A DNA stretch of 64,000 nucleotides from an uncultured Sphingomonas sp. (GTDB taxonomy: Bacteria; Pseudomonadota; Alphaproteobacteria; Sphingomonadales; Sphingomonadaceae), in the NCBI RefSeq assembly GCF_913062585.1, contig NZ_CAJXWX010000004.1, forward strand, positions 1-64,000, written 5' to 3'. A model generated the notes under the pieces. The model worked only from the letters and a program-made list of their open reading frames with translations. It was not told where the DNA came from and searched no databases. Below are positions 8,901 to 16,615 of this stretch, in pieces. Every line of letters begins with the position of its first letter. The stretch's first letter is position 1. The position numbers and the translations under genes are program-made.

Positions 8901-9228
8901 CGGGCGAGGCGGGGGCCTGGTCGCCGGGCAGGGCATCCGAGCCTGGGCAGAAGAGTATCGTCGCATCGGGCATAATGGCGCCCAGCATCCGGGCGACGGC
9001 CAGCGCGCGGGTTTCGTCGGTGACGGCCAGGATGATGTCGGCGCGCGCGAGTATCTCCGCTGCCCCGGCCGCCAGTTCGGCCAGGCCGAGCGGCGCGTGG
9101 TGCGCGTCCCCGGACGGGGGAAGGGTGGCGATTTCGGCCTCGGACAAGGTTCGCAAGCGGCGATCACTCCGGTGGGAAGGCGGGCTTGTCGAACGGGTGG
9201 GTCGCGCCACCGTTCCGCATGGGATCAA
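5971..9228 (-). CDS. mfd: Mfd-like DNA translocase (transcription-repair coupling factor family)
   Basis: A roughly 1085-residue superfamily 2 ATPase with the Mfd layout. It has a UvrB-like N-terminal part (CPGSDALPGDQAPASP; EPGEVALRGQVLDIFP) and a CarD-like RNA-polymerase-interacting domain (VGDTVIHEDHGIATVLGLE). The helicase motor carries the Walker A motif GDVGFGKTE, DEEQRFG, TATPIPRT and QLRGRVGRG. A C-terminal TRCF domain (PDEDLRLSLYARLGRL) follows. Mfd removes stalled RNA polymerase and recruits UvrA. Length is slightly under the usual ~1150. The motor motif is DEEQRFG where canonical Mfd has DEEHRFG, and the N-terminus is divergent, so this may be a second, specialised paralogue. The start is uncertain: 9228 is TTG; a GTG at 9210 or internal TTG codons are alternatives. 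Confidence 0.8.
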   Translation of the reverse strand: MIPCGTVARPTRSTSPPSHRSDRRLRTLSEAEIATLPPSGDAHHAPLGLAELAAGAAEILARADIILAVTDETRALAVARMLGAIMPDATILFCPGSDALPGDQAPASPANVGQRVSALHRLRVALQSRKRGRIALVTSGEALARALPPPETFAAEPPCVVRGEVCDLAQLHATLLDLGYIADERVDEPGEVALRGQVLDIFPADAENPLRIEVADGHITAIRSYDSADQRSTGEVERRELGRVAQPSVGTEPTSLLDHMPGACVIIEPAADERRRRLLLLSADVAKRGSKRATRDMIGDGPWQKALKGRETATIRRIAEPPPRFVEQPRPLRDFASAARAAMRKGDRVVLIGGERDLRFLGRRVDHVLKTTARRVLHWRDVAAAKPGEVLTLAAPAERGFVRDGVLAVSAADLLGSRAEREDGAARTVDLSLMQTAEIRVGDTVIHEDHGIATVLGLETVETQDGVSGDAIRLEYARSATRLVPIADADRLWRYGGEDDAVRLDTLDGRSWQDRRRGIDEAIAQTARQLTELAAARAERHAPVLDPPVADYERFAAGFPFSETPDQLTAISAVRADLASGRPMDRLIVGDVGFGKTEVALRAAAVAALAGRQVAVAAPTTVLARQHLESFTARFADSGIAVAGLSRLSTAVEKRRVKAGLADGSIRIVIGTGAVAAKGIRYHDLALVIIDEEQRFGAADKARLQSLSETHVLTMTATPIPRTLQSALVGLRQLSVIATPPARRQPIRTAVSTFAPETLRAALLRERSRGGQSFVVVPRIADMAPLAETLARVVPELEVMQAHGKLPAAEIDDVMVRFGRGDGDVLLATNIIEAGLDVPRANTMAIVHADRFGLSQLHQLRGRVGRGHRRGQVLLFAKGEDAIAPRTLKRLRTLEAFDRLGAGFAISARDLDMRGAGDLLGDTQAGHMRLIGVELYQQLLEDALRTARGETVERWTPELSLGLEGRLPPAWIPDEDLRLSLYARLGRLRDQAALDAFEEELEDRFGELPAEANTLLTLARLRQRMRALGIARIDAGPAAIAFTPHGRGDDLGAIEGLEEKDGRYLLKERHDDPAARLDRLAMLLG

Positions 9229-9332
9229 AGACTTATGCTGGGAACCCTATCCGGCTTCGGCGCTTGTGGGTCGGGCTGACGGATCCGCATGGCTGCACCG
9301 GCGCCGGTCCTGGCGAGATTTCTGGGAGAAAG

Positions 9333-10139
9333 ATGATGGATCTGGGTATCGAGGGGCGCGTCGCGCTGATCAGCGGTGCGGACTCCGGCATGGGTAAGGA
9401 GACCGCCCGGCTGTTGCTGGAGGCGGGCGTGCGGGTCGCGCTGACCGACAAGCCGGGCGGTTCGCTCGATCAGGCGGTCGAGGAACTGACACCGTTCGGC
9501 GAGGTCATCGCGGTGACGGGCGACGTCACCCGGCTGGACGAGGTCCGCCGGCTCTGGGCGGACGTGCGCGAACGGCTGGGCGATCCGGACATTTACGTGA
9601 ACGCCGCCGGGGTTACGGGGGCGACCGGCGATTTCCTGGAGACGGACGACAAGGGCTGGCTGGAGACGCTCGACATCGACCTGATGGGGGCGGTGCGCAT
9701 GTGCCGTGAGGCCATCCCGGCGATGCGGAAGAAGGGCTGGGGCCGGATCGTCCTGTTCGCCTCGGAAGACGCGGTGCAGCCCTATGTCGACGAACTCCCC
9801 TATTGCGCGGCGAAGGCGGGCATCCTCAGCCTCGCCAAGGGTTTGTCCAAGGCCTATGGCGGCGATAATGTGCTGGTAAACACCGTCTCCCCGGCGTTTA
9901 TCGCCACCCCGATGACAGACAAGATGATGGAGAAGCGCGCCGAGGAGAAAGGCGTCAGCTTCGACGAGGCGATCGACAGTTTCCTGGACGAGGAACGCCC
10001 CGGCATGGTCCTCAAGCGTCGCGGCAAGCCCGAGGAAGTGGCGGCCGCCGTGGCGTTCCTGGTGTCGGAGCGGGCGAGCTTCATCAACGGAGCGGGCATC
10101 CGCGTCGACTCCGGATCGGTGGCCACCATCGCGGGCTGA
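9333..10139 (+). CDS. SDR family oxidoreductase
   Basis: A 268-residue classical short-chain dehydrogenase/reductase. It has the NAD(P)-binding motif GADSGMGKE near residues 14-22, the NAAG segment and the catalytic YCAAK (Tyr/Lys). GGGAG at 9324-9328 places the start at 9333 or the adjacent ATG at 9336. The C-terminal RVDSGSVATI is typical of the 3-oxoacyl-ACP reductase-like subgroup. It is divergent from the Mfd-like gene and about 60 bases upstream of the GH16 gene. The substrate is unknown. Confidence 0.88.
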   Translation: MMDLGIEGRVALISGADSGMGKETARLLLEAGVRVALTDKPGGSLDQAVEELTPFGEVIAVTGDVTRLDEVRRLWADVRERLGDPDIYVNAAGVTGATGDFLETDDKGWLETLDIDLMGAVRMCREAIPAMRKKGWGRIVLFASEDAVQPYVDELPYCAAKAGILSLAKGLSKAYGGDNVLVNTVSPAFIATPMTDKMMEKRAEEKGVSFDEAIDSFLDEERPGMVLKRRGKPEEVAAAVAFLVSERASFINGAGIRVDSGSVATIAG

Positions 10140-10207
10140 GCCTTGCCCGGCTTGGCGACGGGCCGTCTCGGGCGCTATGCTGTCCTAACCAGATTGAGAG
10201 GATGGCA

Positions 10208-11062
10208 ATGAAACGAATGGCTTGGTGGTTGGCGGGCGCGGCCATGCTGGCGACGGGGGTGTCCGCGCAACAGGTGGAGGCCCCGTCGCTGGGTGCCACC
10301 AACTATGCCTATGACGGAGCGATGGCCGCACCGCGTTCGCGCCCGACCTTCGGCGACGAGTTTTCCAAGACCATCGACCCGACGCGCTGGCGTTGGGATG
10401 TCAGCCAGAACCGCAAGGGCTGGCCCAATCACGAACTCGAATATTATGCCGGACCGGATCGTTCCAATGCGCGGGTCGAGCAGGGCGCGCTGGTGATAGA
10501 GGCCCGCAAGGAAGCGCCGCGCGACGAACCCGATTGGGGCGGGCAGCTCTATACCTCGGCCAAGCTGGTGACCAAACAGACGCTGGGATATGGTTTCTAC
10601 GAGGTACGCGCACAGCTGCCCTGCGGACGGGGCATGTGGCCCGCCATCTGGCTGCTCCCGATGGACGGCTCGCGCTGGCCCGATGGCGGCGAGATCGACG
10701 TCATGGAGATGGTCGGCTACGATCCCGATGTCATCCACGCGACGGTTCATTCGGCGCTGTTCAACCACCGGCTGAAGACCCAGCGCGGTGCGCAGACGCG
10801 GATCACGGGGGCGTGCAGCGCCTATCACCTCTATCAGCTGGACTGGACGCCCGACACGATCACCATCGGCGTCGACGGACGTGGTTATATGCGCGTGAAG
10901 AACGACCAGCCGGGCGGCGCGGCGGCCTGGCCCTTCACCCGGCCCTATTCGCTGATCCTGAACCTGGCGGTCGGGGGAGACTGGGGCGGGCAGAAGGGCA
11001 TCGACGACACCGCCCTGCCGCAGGTGATGAAGGTCGATTACGTACGCTATTGGAAGCGGTGA
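10208..11062 (+). CDS. Glycoside hydrolase family 16 (endo-beta-glucanase type), secreted
   Basis: A 284-residue secreted beta-jelly-roll hydrolase. GAGAGG at 10196-10201 fits the ATG at 10208 better than the ATG at 10202. A signal peptide ends VSAQQ. The family signature ExDxxE is present as GGEIDVMEM (Glu162 nucleophile, Asp164, Glu167 acid/base). GH16 enzymes cleave beta-1,3 or mixed beta-1,3/1,4-glucans, galactans or xyloglucan. The WPAIWLLP motif and overall form favour a laminarinase-like enzyme, but the substrate is not certain. It lies outside the xylan locus and has no TAnCGnTA site upstream. Confidence 0.88.
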   Translation: MKRMAWWLAGAAMLATGVSAQQVEAPSLGATNYAYDGAMAAPRSRPTFGDEFSKTIDPTRWRWDVSQNRKGWPNHELEYYAGPDRSNARVEQGALVIEARKEAPRDEPDWGGQLYTSAKLVTKQTLGYGFYEVRAQLPCGRGMWPAIWLLPMDGSRWPDGGEIDVMEMVGYDPDVIHATVHSALFNHRLKTQRGAQTRITGACSAYHLYQLDWTPDTITIGVDGRGYMRVKNDQPGGAAAWPFTRPYSLILNLAVGGDWGGQKGIDDTALPQVMKVDYVRYWKR

Positions 11063-11065
11063 CGA

Positions 11066-11190
11066 TCCTCCCCGGAACGGGGAGGGGGACCGCCGCGCAG
11101 CGGTGGTGGAGGGGGAGCCGCCGCAAGGTGCAGCCTTTGTGGAACTCCCCCTCCGTCAGGGCTTTGCCCTGCCACCTCCCCGTATCGGAG
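11066..11190. repeat. Multi-stem palindromic intergenic element between convergent genes
   Basis: The 134-base gap between GH16 and mgtE is filled by nested inverted repeats: CTCCCCGGAACGGGGAG, ACCGCCGCGCAGCGGTGGT, GGAGGGGGAG paired with CTCCCCCTCC, and CAGGGCTTTGCCCTG. This architecture resembles repetitive extragenic palindromes. Only one copy is seen in the window, so its repeated nature is inferred. It probably also ends transcription from both sides. Confidence 0.6.
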
Positions 11191-11195
11191 AGAAT

Positions 11196-12554
11196 TTAGA
11201 GCAACGTTCCCGATAGGATCGCCAGTGCGATGGAGAAATAGATCACCAGCCCGGTGACATCGACCAGCGTCGCGACGAACGGTGCCGATGCGCTTGCCGG
11301 GTCGAAGCCCAGCCGTTGCAGGACGAAGGGCAGCATCGAGCCCGTCAGCGAGCCGAAGGTGACGATGCCGACCAGTCCGGTGCCGACCGTGGTCGCGACC
11401 AAGACCCAGTGCGGGCCATAGTCGTAAAAGCCCAGCGTCTGCCACAGCGTGATCCGCGCCATCCCCAGCACACCCAGGATCGCGCCCAACGTCAGCCCCG
11501 CGGGCAGTTCGCGCAGGGCCACGCGCCACCAGTCACGCAGGCGCACCTGGCCAAGCGCCAGCGCGCGGATGATCAGCGAGGTCGCCTGGCTGCCGCTATT
11601 GCCGCCCGAGCTCATGATGAGCGGGATGAACAGGGTCAGCACGACCGCACGCTCCAGTTCGCTCTCGAAATGCTGCATCGCGCTGGCGGTCAGCATTTCC
11701 GAGAAGAACAGGATGCTCAGCCACCCGGCACGCTTGCGGATCATCGCAAGGAAGCCGGTTTCCAGATAGGGATCGTCCAGCGCCTCGACGCCGCCGAACT
11801 TCTGCGTGTCCTCGGTATGCGCGGCGACCAGCGCGTCGAGCACGTCGTCGACGGTGACGATGCCCATCGGGCAGCCCTGTTCGTCGACGACCGGCAGCGC
11901 GAGCAGGTCGTGGCGGCGGATCAGATGCGCGACCTCCTCGCGGTCGGTGGTCGGCGCGACGGTGATCGGGTCATGGCCTCGTGCCAGATCGATCGCGGGT
12001 GATTCCGGCTCGGCGGCGATCAGTTGGCGCAGCGAGACGGTGGCGACCAGCCGCCCCTGCGGCTCGAGCAGGAAGACCGAATAGACGGTTTCCCGGCTGC
12101 GCTCGACGGTGCGGATATGCGCCAGCACCTCGGCAACCGTCGCGTCGGCGGAGGTGGCGACATATTCCGTCGTCATCATACCGCCCGCGCTGTCCGGTGG
12201 CCAACGCAGCAATGTTTCGATCGAGGCGCGCACGGGGGCGGGCAGCCCGGCGCGCAGCGCGGCGGCGTCCTCCTCCTCCATGTCGGACAGCACGTCGGCG
12301 GCGCGGTCCTCCGACATTTGCGACAGCAGCGCGACCGCGCGGGCCGGGGCCAGGCGCGACAGGATATCGGCGGCACAGCGCAGTTCCGGGCTGTCGAGCA
12401 CGGCGACGGCGCGGGCGTCGGGCATTTGCGTCAGGGCATCGGCCGCTTCCTCGATGGGCAGCGACTGGAGCGTATCGACGAGATCGGCGATGGACAGGCC
12501 GCGTCGGGAGGAACGGAAACCGGCGGTGACACCGGCAATCAGATCGTTGACCAT
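11196..12554 (-). CDS. mgtE: Magnesium transporter MgtE
   Basis: A 452-residue inner-membrane Mg2+ channel. It has the three expected parts: an N-terminal helical MgtE-N domain (residues about 20-130), two CBS domains (about 135-260, including VDEQGCPMGIVTVDDVLDAL) and a C-terminal five-helix pore region carrying SGGNSGSQATSLIIRALALGQV, the hallmark of the family. Cytosolic Mg2+ bound to the N/CBS region closes the pore. Length is normal. The leader holds a perfect hairpin covering the Shine-Dalgarno sequence (12562-12593), so translational control is possible. It is transcribed alone. Confidence 0.96.
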   Translation of the reverse strand: MVNDLIAGVTAGFRSSRRGLSIADLVDTLQSLPIEEAADALTQMPDARAVAVLDSPELRCAADILSRLAPARAVALLSQMSEDRAADVLSDMEEEDAAALRAGLPAPVRASIETLLRWPPDSAGGMMTTEYVATSADATVAEVLAHIRTVERSRETVYSVFLLEPQGRLVATVSLRQLIAAEPESPAIDLARGHDPITVAPTTDREEVAHLIRRHDLLALPVVDEQGCPMGIVTVDDVLDALVAAHTEDTQKFGGVEALDDPYLETGFLAMIRKRAGWLSILFFSEMLTASAMQHFESELERAVVLTLFIPLIMSSGGNSGSQATSLIIRALALGQVRLRDWWRVALRELPAGLTLGAILGVLGMARITLWQTLGFYDYGPHWVLVATTVGTGLVGIVTFGSLTGSMLPFVLQRLGFDPASASAPFVATLVDVTGLVIYFSIALAILSGTLL

Positions 12555-12561
12555 TTCAAAC

Positions 12562-12593
12562 CTTTCGTCCGCACGACCCGGGGCGGACGAAAG
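12562..12593 (-). promoter_or_regulatory. Leader hairpin masking the mgtE ribosome-binding site
   Basis: The arms CTTTCGTCCG (12562-12571) and CGGACGAAAG (12584-12593) are a perfect 10-base inverted repeat with a 12-base loop, starting 8 bases before the mgtE ATG at 12554. On the minus strand the AAAGG ribosome-binding site is formed by the 3' arm plus one base, so folding would hide it. A separate 14-base perfect palindrome, AGTTTCGCGAAACT, lies directly upstream at 12596-12609. I do not recognise a known Mg2+ riboswitch here. Confidence 0.5.
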
Positions 12594-12831
12594 CCAGTTT
12601 CGCGAAACTAGCGGACGACCCCGAGGCGTGCGGCGCTACTGGAACTGTCGCTGGACATGTTCTCGCTTTCTGGAACGACGCGGGGGCTCCCGCGCCTGGG
12701 GGCCATCTGATCTCTCGCGCGGTCATCGTCAACACCGCACGGCCACCTGACGAATTTTTAATGTGGCGACCAAGGTTTGGGCGTGTCGGCTCCGTCTGAC
12801 GGGGCAAAGGCACATAAAGGGGACCTTATTC

Positions 12832-15800
12832 GTGCATCGCCTGCTCTTTGCCTCGACCGCCACGCTTGCCCTGGTCGCGGGGACGGCCGCCTCGGCCCAG
12901 ACCGTCATCGACACCAAGCGGACCACGCCCGTCCGCACCGCCACCGTCAACAACGGCGCGGCGGCCGATATCAATATCGTGGCGGCGGGTAGTGTCGTGA
13001 CGAGCGGCAGCGGCACGGCGGTCACGATCGACAGCAACAACAAGCTGGCCAATGCCGGGACCATCCAGACCACCGATGCCAATGACGCGATCGGCATCGG
13101 TGCCAATGCCGGGGTGACGGGCGAGATCGCCAATAGCGGCAAGATCATCCTGGACGAAACCTATAGCCCGACGGACATCGACAAGGACGGCGACCTGGAC
13201 GGCCCCTTTGCGCAAGGCGCGCGGCGGACCGGCATCCGCACCGCGGGGGCGTTTACCGGCGCCATTTCCAATAGCGGCGAGATCACGATCAAGGGTAACG
13301 ACTCGGCCGGGATCTTCCTGACCGGTCCGCTGACCGGCAACCTGACCCAGTCGGGCAAGATCAACGTGCTCGGCGACCGCTCGGTCGGCGTGCGGACGGG
13401 TGCCGTGTCGGGCAATGTCACGCTGGGCGGCTCGATCGTCGCGGTGGGCGAGGGCGCGGTGGGTGCGCGCGTCGATGGCGATATCGGTGGGGCGCTGACC
13501 GTCGAGGGCGGCATCGGATCGACCGGCTATCGTTACACCACGCCCCCGGCCGACGTGTCGAAGCTCGATCCCGACGATCTGCTGCAGGGCGGATCGGCGC
13601 TGGTCCTCGGCGGCAATGTCGCGGGCGGCATCACGCTGGGCAATACGACCGGCAAGGCGGCAGACCTGATCACCAACGGTTCGGCGCCGACAATGCAGAT
13701 CGGCTCGGCGACCCGGGCGGTCGTGATCGGCGCGACCGGCGGGGCGACGCCCGCGCCGGGCCTGGTCGTCAACGGCCGGATCACCTCGGCCGGTGTCTAT
13801 AGCGGCGTTCGCGCCACCGCGCTGGCGATCGGCGGGCTCGGCGGCACCGTGCAGATCGCGCAAGGGATCGGCATCGGCGGCACGGTCCAGGCGACCGCCA
13901 ATGGCGCGGAGGCGACCGCGATCCGCTTCGGTGCGGGGGCCTCTACGCCCGAATTGCGTGTCAGTGGGGCGGTGACGGCCACCGGTGGCGGCGCGCCGAC
14001 GGCGCTCACGACCGCCGTCCTGATCGACACCGGGGCAAGTGTACCGACGATCCGCAACACCGGCGCGATCCGCGCCTCCGCGACTGGCGCTAGTGCGACG
14101 GCGATCCTGGACCGCACCGGCGGCCTGACGCTGGTCGAAAATGCGGGGGCGATCGCAGGGGCGGGCGCTGACAGTTCGCGCAGCACCGCCATCGACCTCT
14201 CCGCCAACACCAGCGGCGCCGTGATCCGCCAGATCGCCCCCGCCACCGGTGCCGCCGCGCCGACCATCACCGGTGCTATCCGCTTCGGCAGCGGCGACGA
14301 CCGGCTTCAGATCGGGGCGGGTTCGGTCAGCGGCGACGTGACCTTCGGAAGCGGCAGCAACCGGTTGGAGATGAGCGGCACCGGCACCTATGCGGGAACC
14401 GCGACCTTCGGTACCGGCGCGGATACGCTGACCATCGGCGACACGGCGCGTTTCGACGGGGTCGCCGATTTCGCCGGGCAGGGGCAGGATCTGCTGGCGA
14501 TCACCGGCAAGGGCATCTTCGCCGGGCGACTGGCCAATGCGGGCCATGTCGCGGTGATGGTCGCCAGCGGCGGCGGCACCTTTGCGGCGAACGGCGTGAC
14601 CAACATCGCCTCGCTCAGCCTGGGCGACCAGTCGATCCTCAGCGTCGCGCTCGACAAGGCGAACCCGACCGGCAACCTGATCCAGGTCGGCGGTGCGACG
14701 ACCATCGGCGCGAACAGCCAGCTCGCTTTGCGCGTCTCGGGCGGGACCGACGTGACCGGCCGCTATATCGTCCTGCGTTCGGGCACGCTGACCGGTGCAA
14801 GCAACCTGACGCTCGCCCCCTCGGCCATGCCCTTCCTCTACAAGGGGGCGATCGTCGCCGCGCAGCCGAATGAGATCGCTGTCGAGGTCAGCCGCAAGGC
14901 CAAGACCGAACTGGGCCTGAGCAAGGCGGGCGTCAGCGCCTTCGACGCGATCGACGCGGCGATCGGCAGCGACGCCAAGCTGTCCGATGCGATCCGGGGC
15001 ATTTACGACCGGGCGGCCTTCCGGGGCGCGGTCGAGCAGATGCTGCCCAACTATACCGGCAGCGTGTTCGAGGGGGTGACACTCGCCTCCCGCGCCGCCG
15101 CCGCGCAGTTGCGCGAACCGGCGGGTGAGTTCAGCGAAGAGGGCAAATGGGGCTATTGGCTGACCCCGCTCGGCTGGGACGCGTCCAAGGGCACGCGTTC
15201 GACCCGCAGCTATGACGTGCGCGGCTGGGGTATCAGCGGCGGCATCGAGCACAAGACCGATGCGGGCAATTTCGGTGCATCGCTATCGTACATGAATGGC
15301 CGGGACAATGAGGGCTCGGGCGTCAACCGCGTGAACCATGGCCAATATGAGCTGGCCGGGTTCTGGCGTGCCCGCTGGGGTGCGTTGGCGGCGCAGGCGC
15401 GGGCATCGGCGGCCTTCCTGTCGTTCGACTCGCAGCGCCAGTTCGACGGCGTGATCGGGACCGAGGCGGTGCAGCGCCGCGCCACGGCCGACTGGAACGG
15501 GATGCTCTATTCGGGCTCCGGCTCGGTGTCGTGGGAGCATTGGGTCGGCCAGTTCAACGTGCGGCCGATCCTGGCGGTCGACTATTACCGGCTGAACGAG
15601 GACGGCTATCGCGAGCGCGGCGGCGGCACCGGATACGACCTGACGGTCGCCAAGCGCACCAGCGACGAGCTGGCGCTGACGGCGAGCGTGGCGGCGGGCA
15701 TCAATTTCGGCGGCGACAATCGCTATGCCCAGTGGAGCCGGTTGGAGATCGAGGGCGGACGGCGCGAACGGATCGCGGGCACGCTCGGCCGCACGGTCGC

Positions 15801-15981
15801 CCGCTTCGGCGACGGCACGCCCTTCATCCTCGATCCCGAGGCGCGCGACGGTGGCTGGATCGGCCGGGTCCGCGCGATCACTGGGACCAGCGAGATCCGC
15901 CTGAGCGGCGAGGTCAATGCCGAGCAGCGGCTGGGCGATGTCGCGCTGTCGGCGCGTGCCGCGCTGCAATTCGCCTTTTGA
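12832..15981 (+). CDS. Autotransporter (type Va secretion) with beta-helical passenger
   Basis: A 1049-residue outer-membrane protein. The start is the GTG at 12832, with AAGGGGA upstream and followed directly by the signal peptide HRLLFASTATLALVAGTAASAQ. Residues about 25-770 are a passenger of short Gly/Ala/Thr-rich repeats such as NSGKIILDE, NSGEITIKGN and SGKINVLGD, as in left- or right-handed beta-helices. Residues about 780-1049 form the translocating beta-barrel and end in the aromatic AALQFAF. A rho-independent terminator follows at 16027. The passenger is not recognised; adhesin or surface-layer roles are possible. Confidence 0.88.
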   Translation: MHRLLFASTATLALVAGTAASAQTVIDTKRTTPVRTATVNNGAAADINIVAAGSVVTSGSGTAVTIDSNNKLANAGTIQTTDANDAIGIGANAGVTGEIANSGKIILDETYSPTDIDKDGDLDGPFAQGARRTGIRTAGAFTGAISNSGEITIKGNDSAGIFLTGPLTGNLTQSGKINVLGDRSVGVRTGAVSGNVTLGGSIVAVGEGAVGARVDGDIGGALTVEGGIGSTGYRYTTPPADVSKLDPDDLLQGGSALVLGGNVAGGITLGNTTGKAADLITNGSAPTMQIGSATRAVVIGATGGATPAPGLVVNGRITSAGVYSGVRATALAIGGLGGTVQIAQGIGIGGTVQATANGAEATAIRFGAGASTPELRVSGAVTATGGGAPTALTTAVLIDTGASVPTIRNTGAIRASATGASATAILDRTGGLTLVENAGAIAGAGADSSRSTAIDLSANTSGAVIRQIAPATGAAAPTITGAIRFGSGDDRLQIGAGSVSGDVTFGSGSNRLEMSGTGTYAGTATFGTGADTLTIGDTARFDGVADFAGQGQDLLAITGKGIFAGRLANAGHVAVMVASGGGTFAANGVTNIASLSLGDQSILSVALDKANPTGNLIQVGGATTIGANSQLALRVSGGTDVTGRYIVLRSGTLTGASNLTLAPSAMPFLYKGAIVAAQPNEIAVEVSRKAKTELGLSKAGVSAFDAIDAAIGSDAKLSDAIRGIYDRAAFRGAVEQMLPNYTGSVFEGVTLASRAAAAQLREPAGEFSEEGKWGYWLTPLGWDASKGTRSTRSYDVRGWGISGGIEHKTDAGNFGASLSYMNGRDNEGSGVNRVNHGQYELAGFWRARWGALAAQARASAAFLSFDSQRQFDGVIGTEAVQRRATADWNGMLYSGSGSVSWEHWVGQFNVRPILAVDYYRLNEDGYRERGGGTGYDLTVAKRTSDELALTASVAAGINFGGDNRYAQWSRLEIEGGRRERIAGTLGRTVARFGDGTPFILDPEARDGGWIGRVRAITGTSEIRLSGEVNAEQRLGDVALSARAALQFAF

Positions 15982-16026
15982 CGGGTTCGTCCGCGTGCAT
16001 CACCCCTGTAGCGTGCGCGGACGACG

Positions 16027-16061
16027 GGAGCCCCACCAAGCGTCCCGGTGGGGCTCCTTTT
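16027..16061 (+). terminator. Rho-independent terminator after the autotransporter
   Basis: GGAGCCCCACC (16027-16037) pairs perfectly with GGTGGGGCTCC (16047-16057), with a 9-base loop and TTTT directly after. It lies 45 bases beyond the autotransporter stop codon. Confidence 0.8.
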
Positions 16062-16120
16062 CACCGGGAGCCGGATCGTCTAAACGCCGACACTCCCAGA
16101 CCATTTTTCCGGTTTCGATC

Positions 16121-16615
16121 ATGCCGCCTACCGGCCTAGAGGCTGTTTTCCTGGCCCATCGCGACACGCTTGTCCGTTTCCTCAGGGCGCGCGGGGCGGG
16201 CGATACGGCGGAGGATCTGGTCCAGGATCTGTGGTTGAAGCTATCGGGCCGTATGGACGGACCGATCGCCAATCCGCTGGCCTATCTCTATCGCGCGGCG
16301 GACATGCTGATGATCGACCGCTATCGCGCGCGGCGCCAGGCGGAGCGGCGTGAACAGGATTGGGCCGGGGATCAGGACGGCACCGAGCCGCCCGCCGCCG
16401 AACGCGCAGTCGTCGCACGCCAGACCGCCGAGCGGGTCGCCACGACGCTGGCGGCGCTGGGCGAGCGGCCCGCCACCGTCTTTCGCCGTGTCCGGGTGGA
16501 CGGCATCGCCCAGCGTCAGGTCGCGGCCGAGCTGGGCGTCAGTCTGAGCACCGTCGAAAGCGATCTTCGCATGGCCGCGCAGGCGCTCGCCGCGCTCAAG
16601 GAACAGATCGGATGA
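16121..16615 (+). CDS. FecI-type ECF sigma factor
   Basis: A 164-residue ECF sigma factor of the FecI group. Region 2 is visible as AEDLVQDLWLKL and YLYRAADMLMIDRYRAR, and region 4 as RVDGIAQRQVAAELGVSLSTVESDL. The start is the ATG at 16121. It overlaps the FecR gene by ATGA, and FecR in turn overlaps the receptor by GTGA, giving a FecI-FecR-receptor signalling unit. It presumably activates its own receptor gene when ligand binds outside. No convincing -35/-10 pair was identified. Confidence 0.9.
   Translation: MPPTGLEAVFLAHRDTLVRFLRARGAGDTAEDLVQDLWLKLSGRMDGPIANPLAYLYRAADMLMIDRYRARRQAERREQDWAGDQDGTEPPAAERAVVARQTAERVATTLAALGERPATVFRRVRVDGIAQRQVAAELGVSLSTVESDLRMAAQALAALKEQIG

Noticed and set aside
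9233-9265. GGAAC with a CGCT about 15 bases on, as a second EcfG promoter before the SDR gene
   Set aside because: The spacing is one base short of the accepted 16-17 and the gene content gives no support.
12826-15252. Long open frame (808 codons) on the minus strand opposite the autotransporter
   Set aside because: GC-rich codon bias keeps antisense frames open. The plus-strand product has a signal peptide, repeats and a barrel C-terminus; the antisense product is Arg/Asp-rich without any domain.
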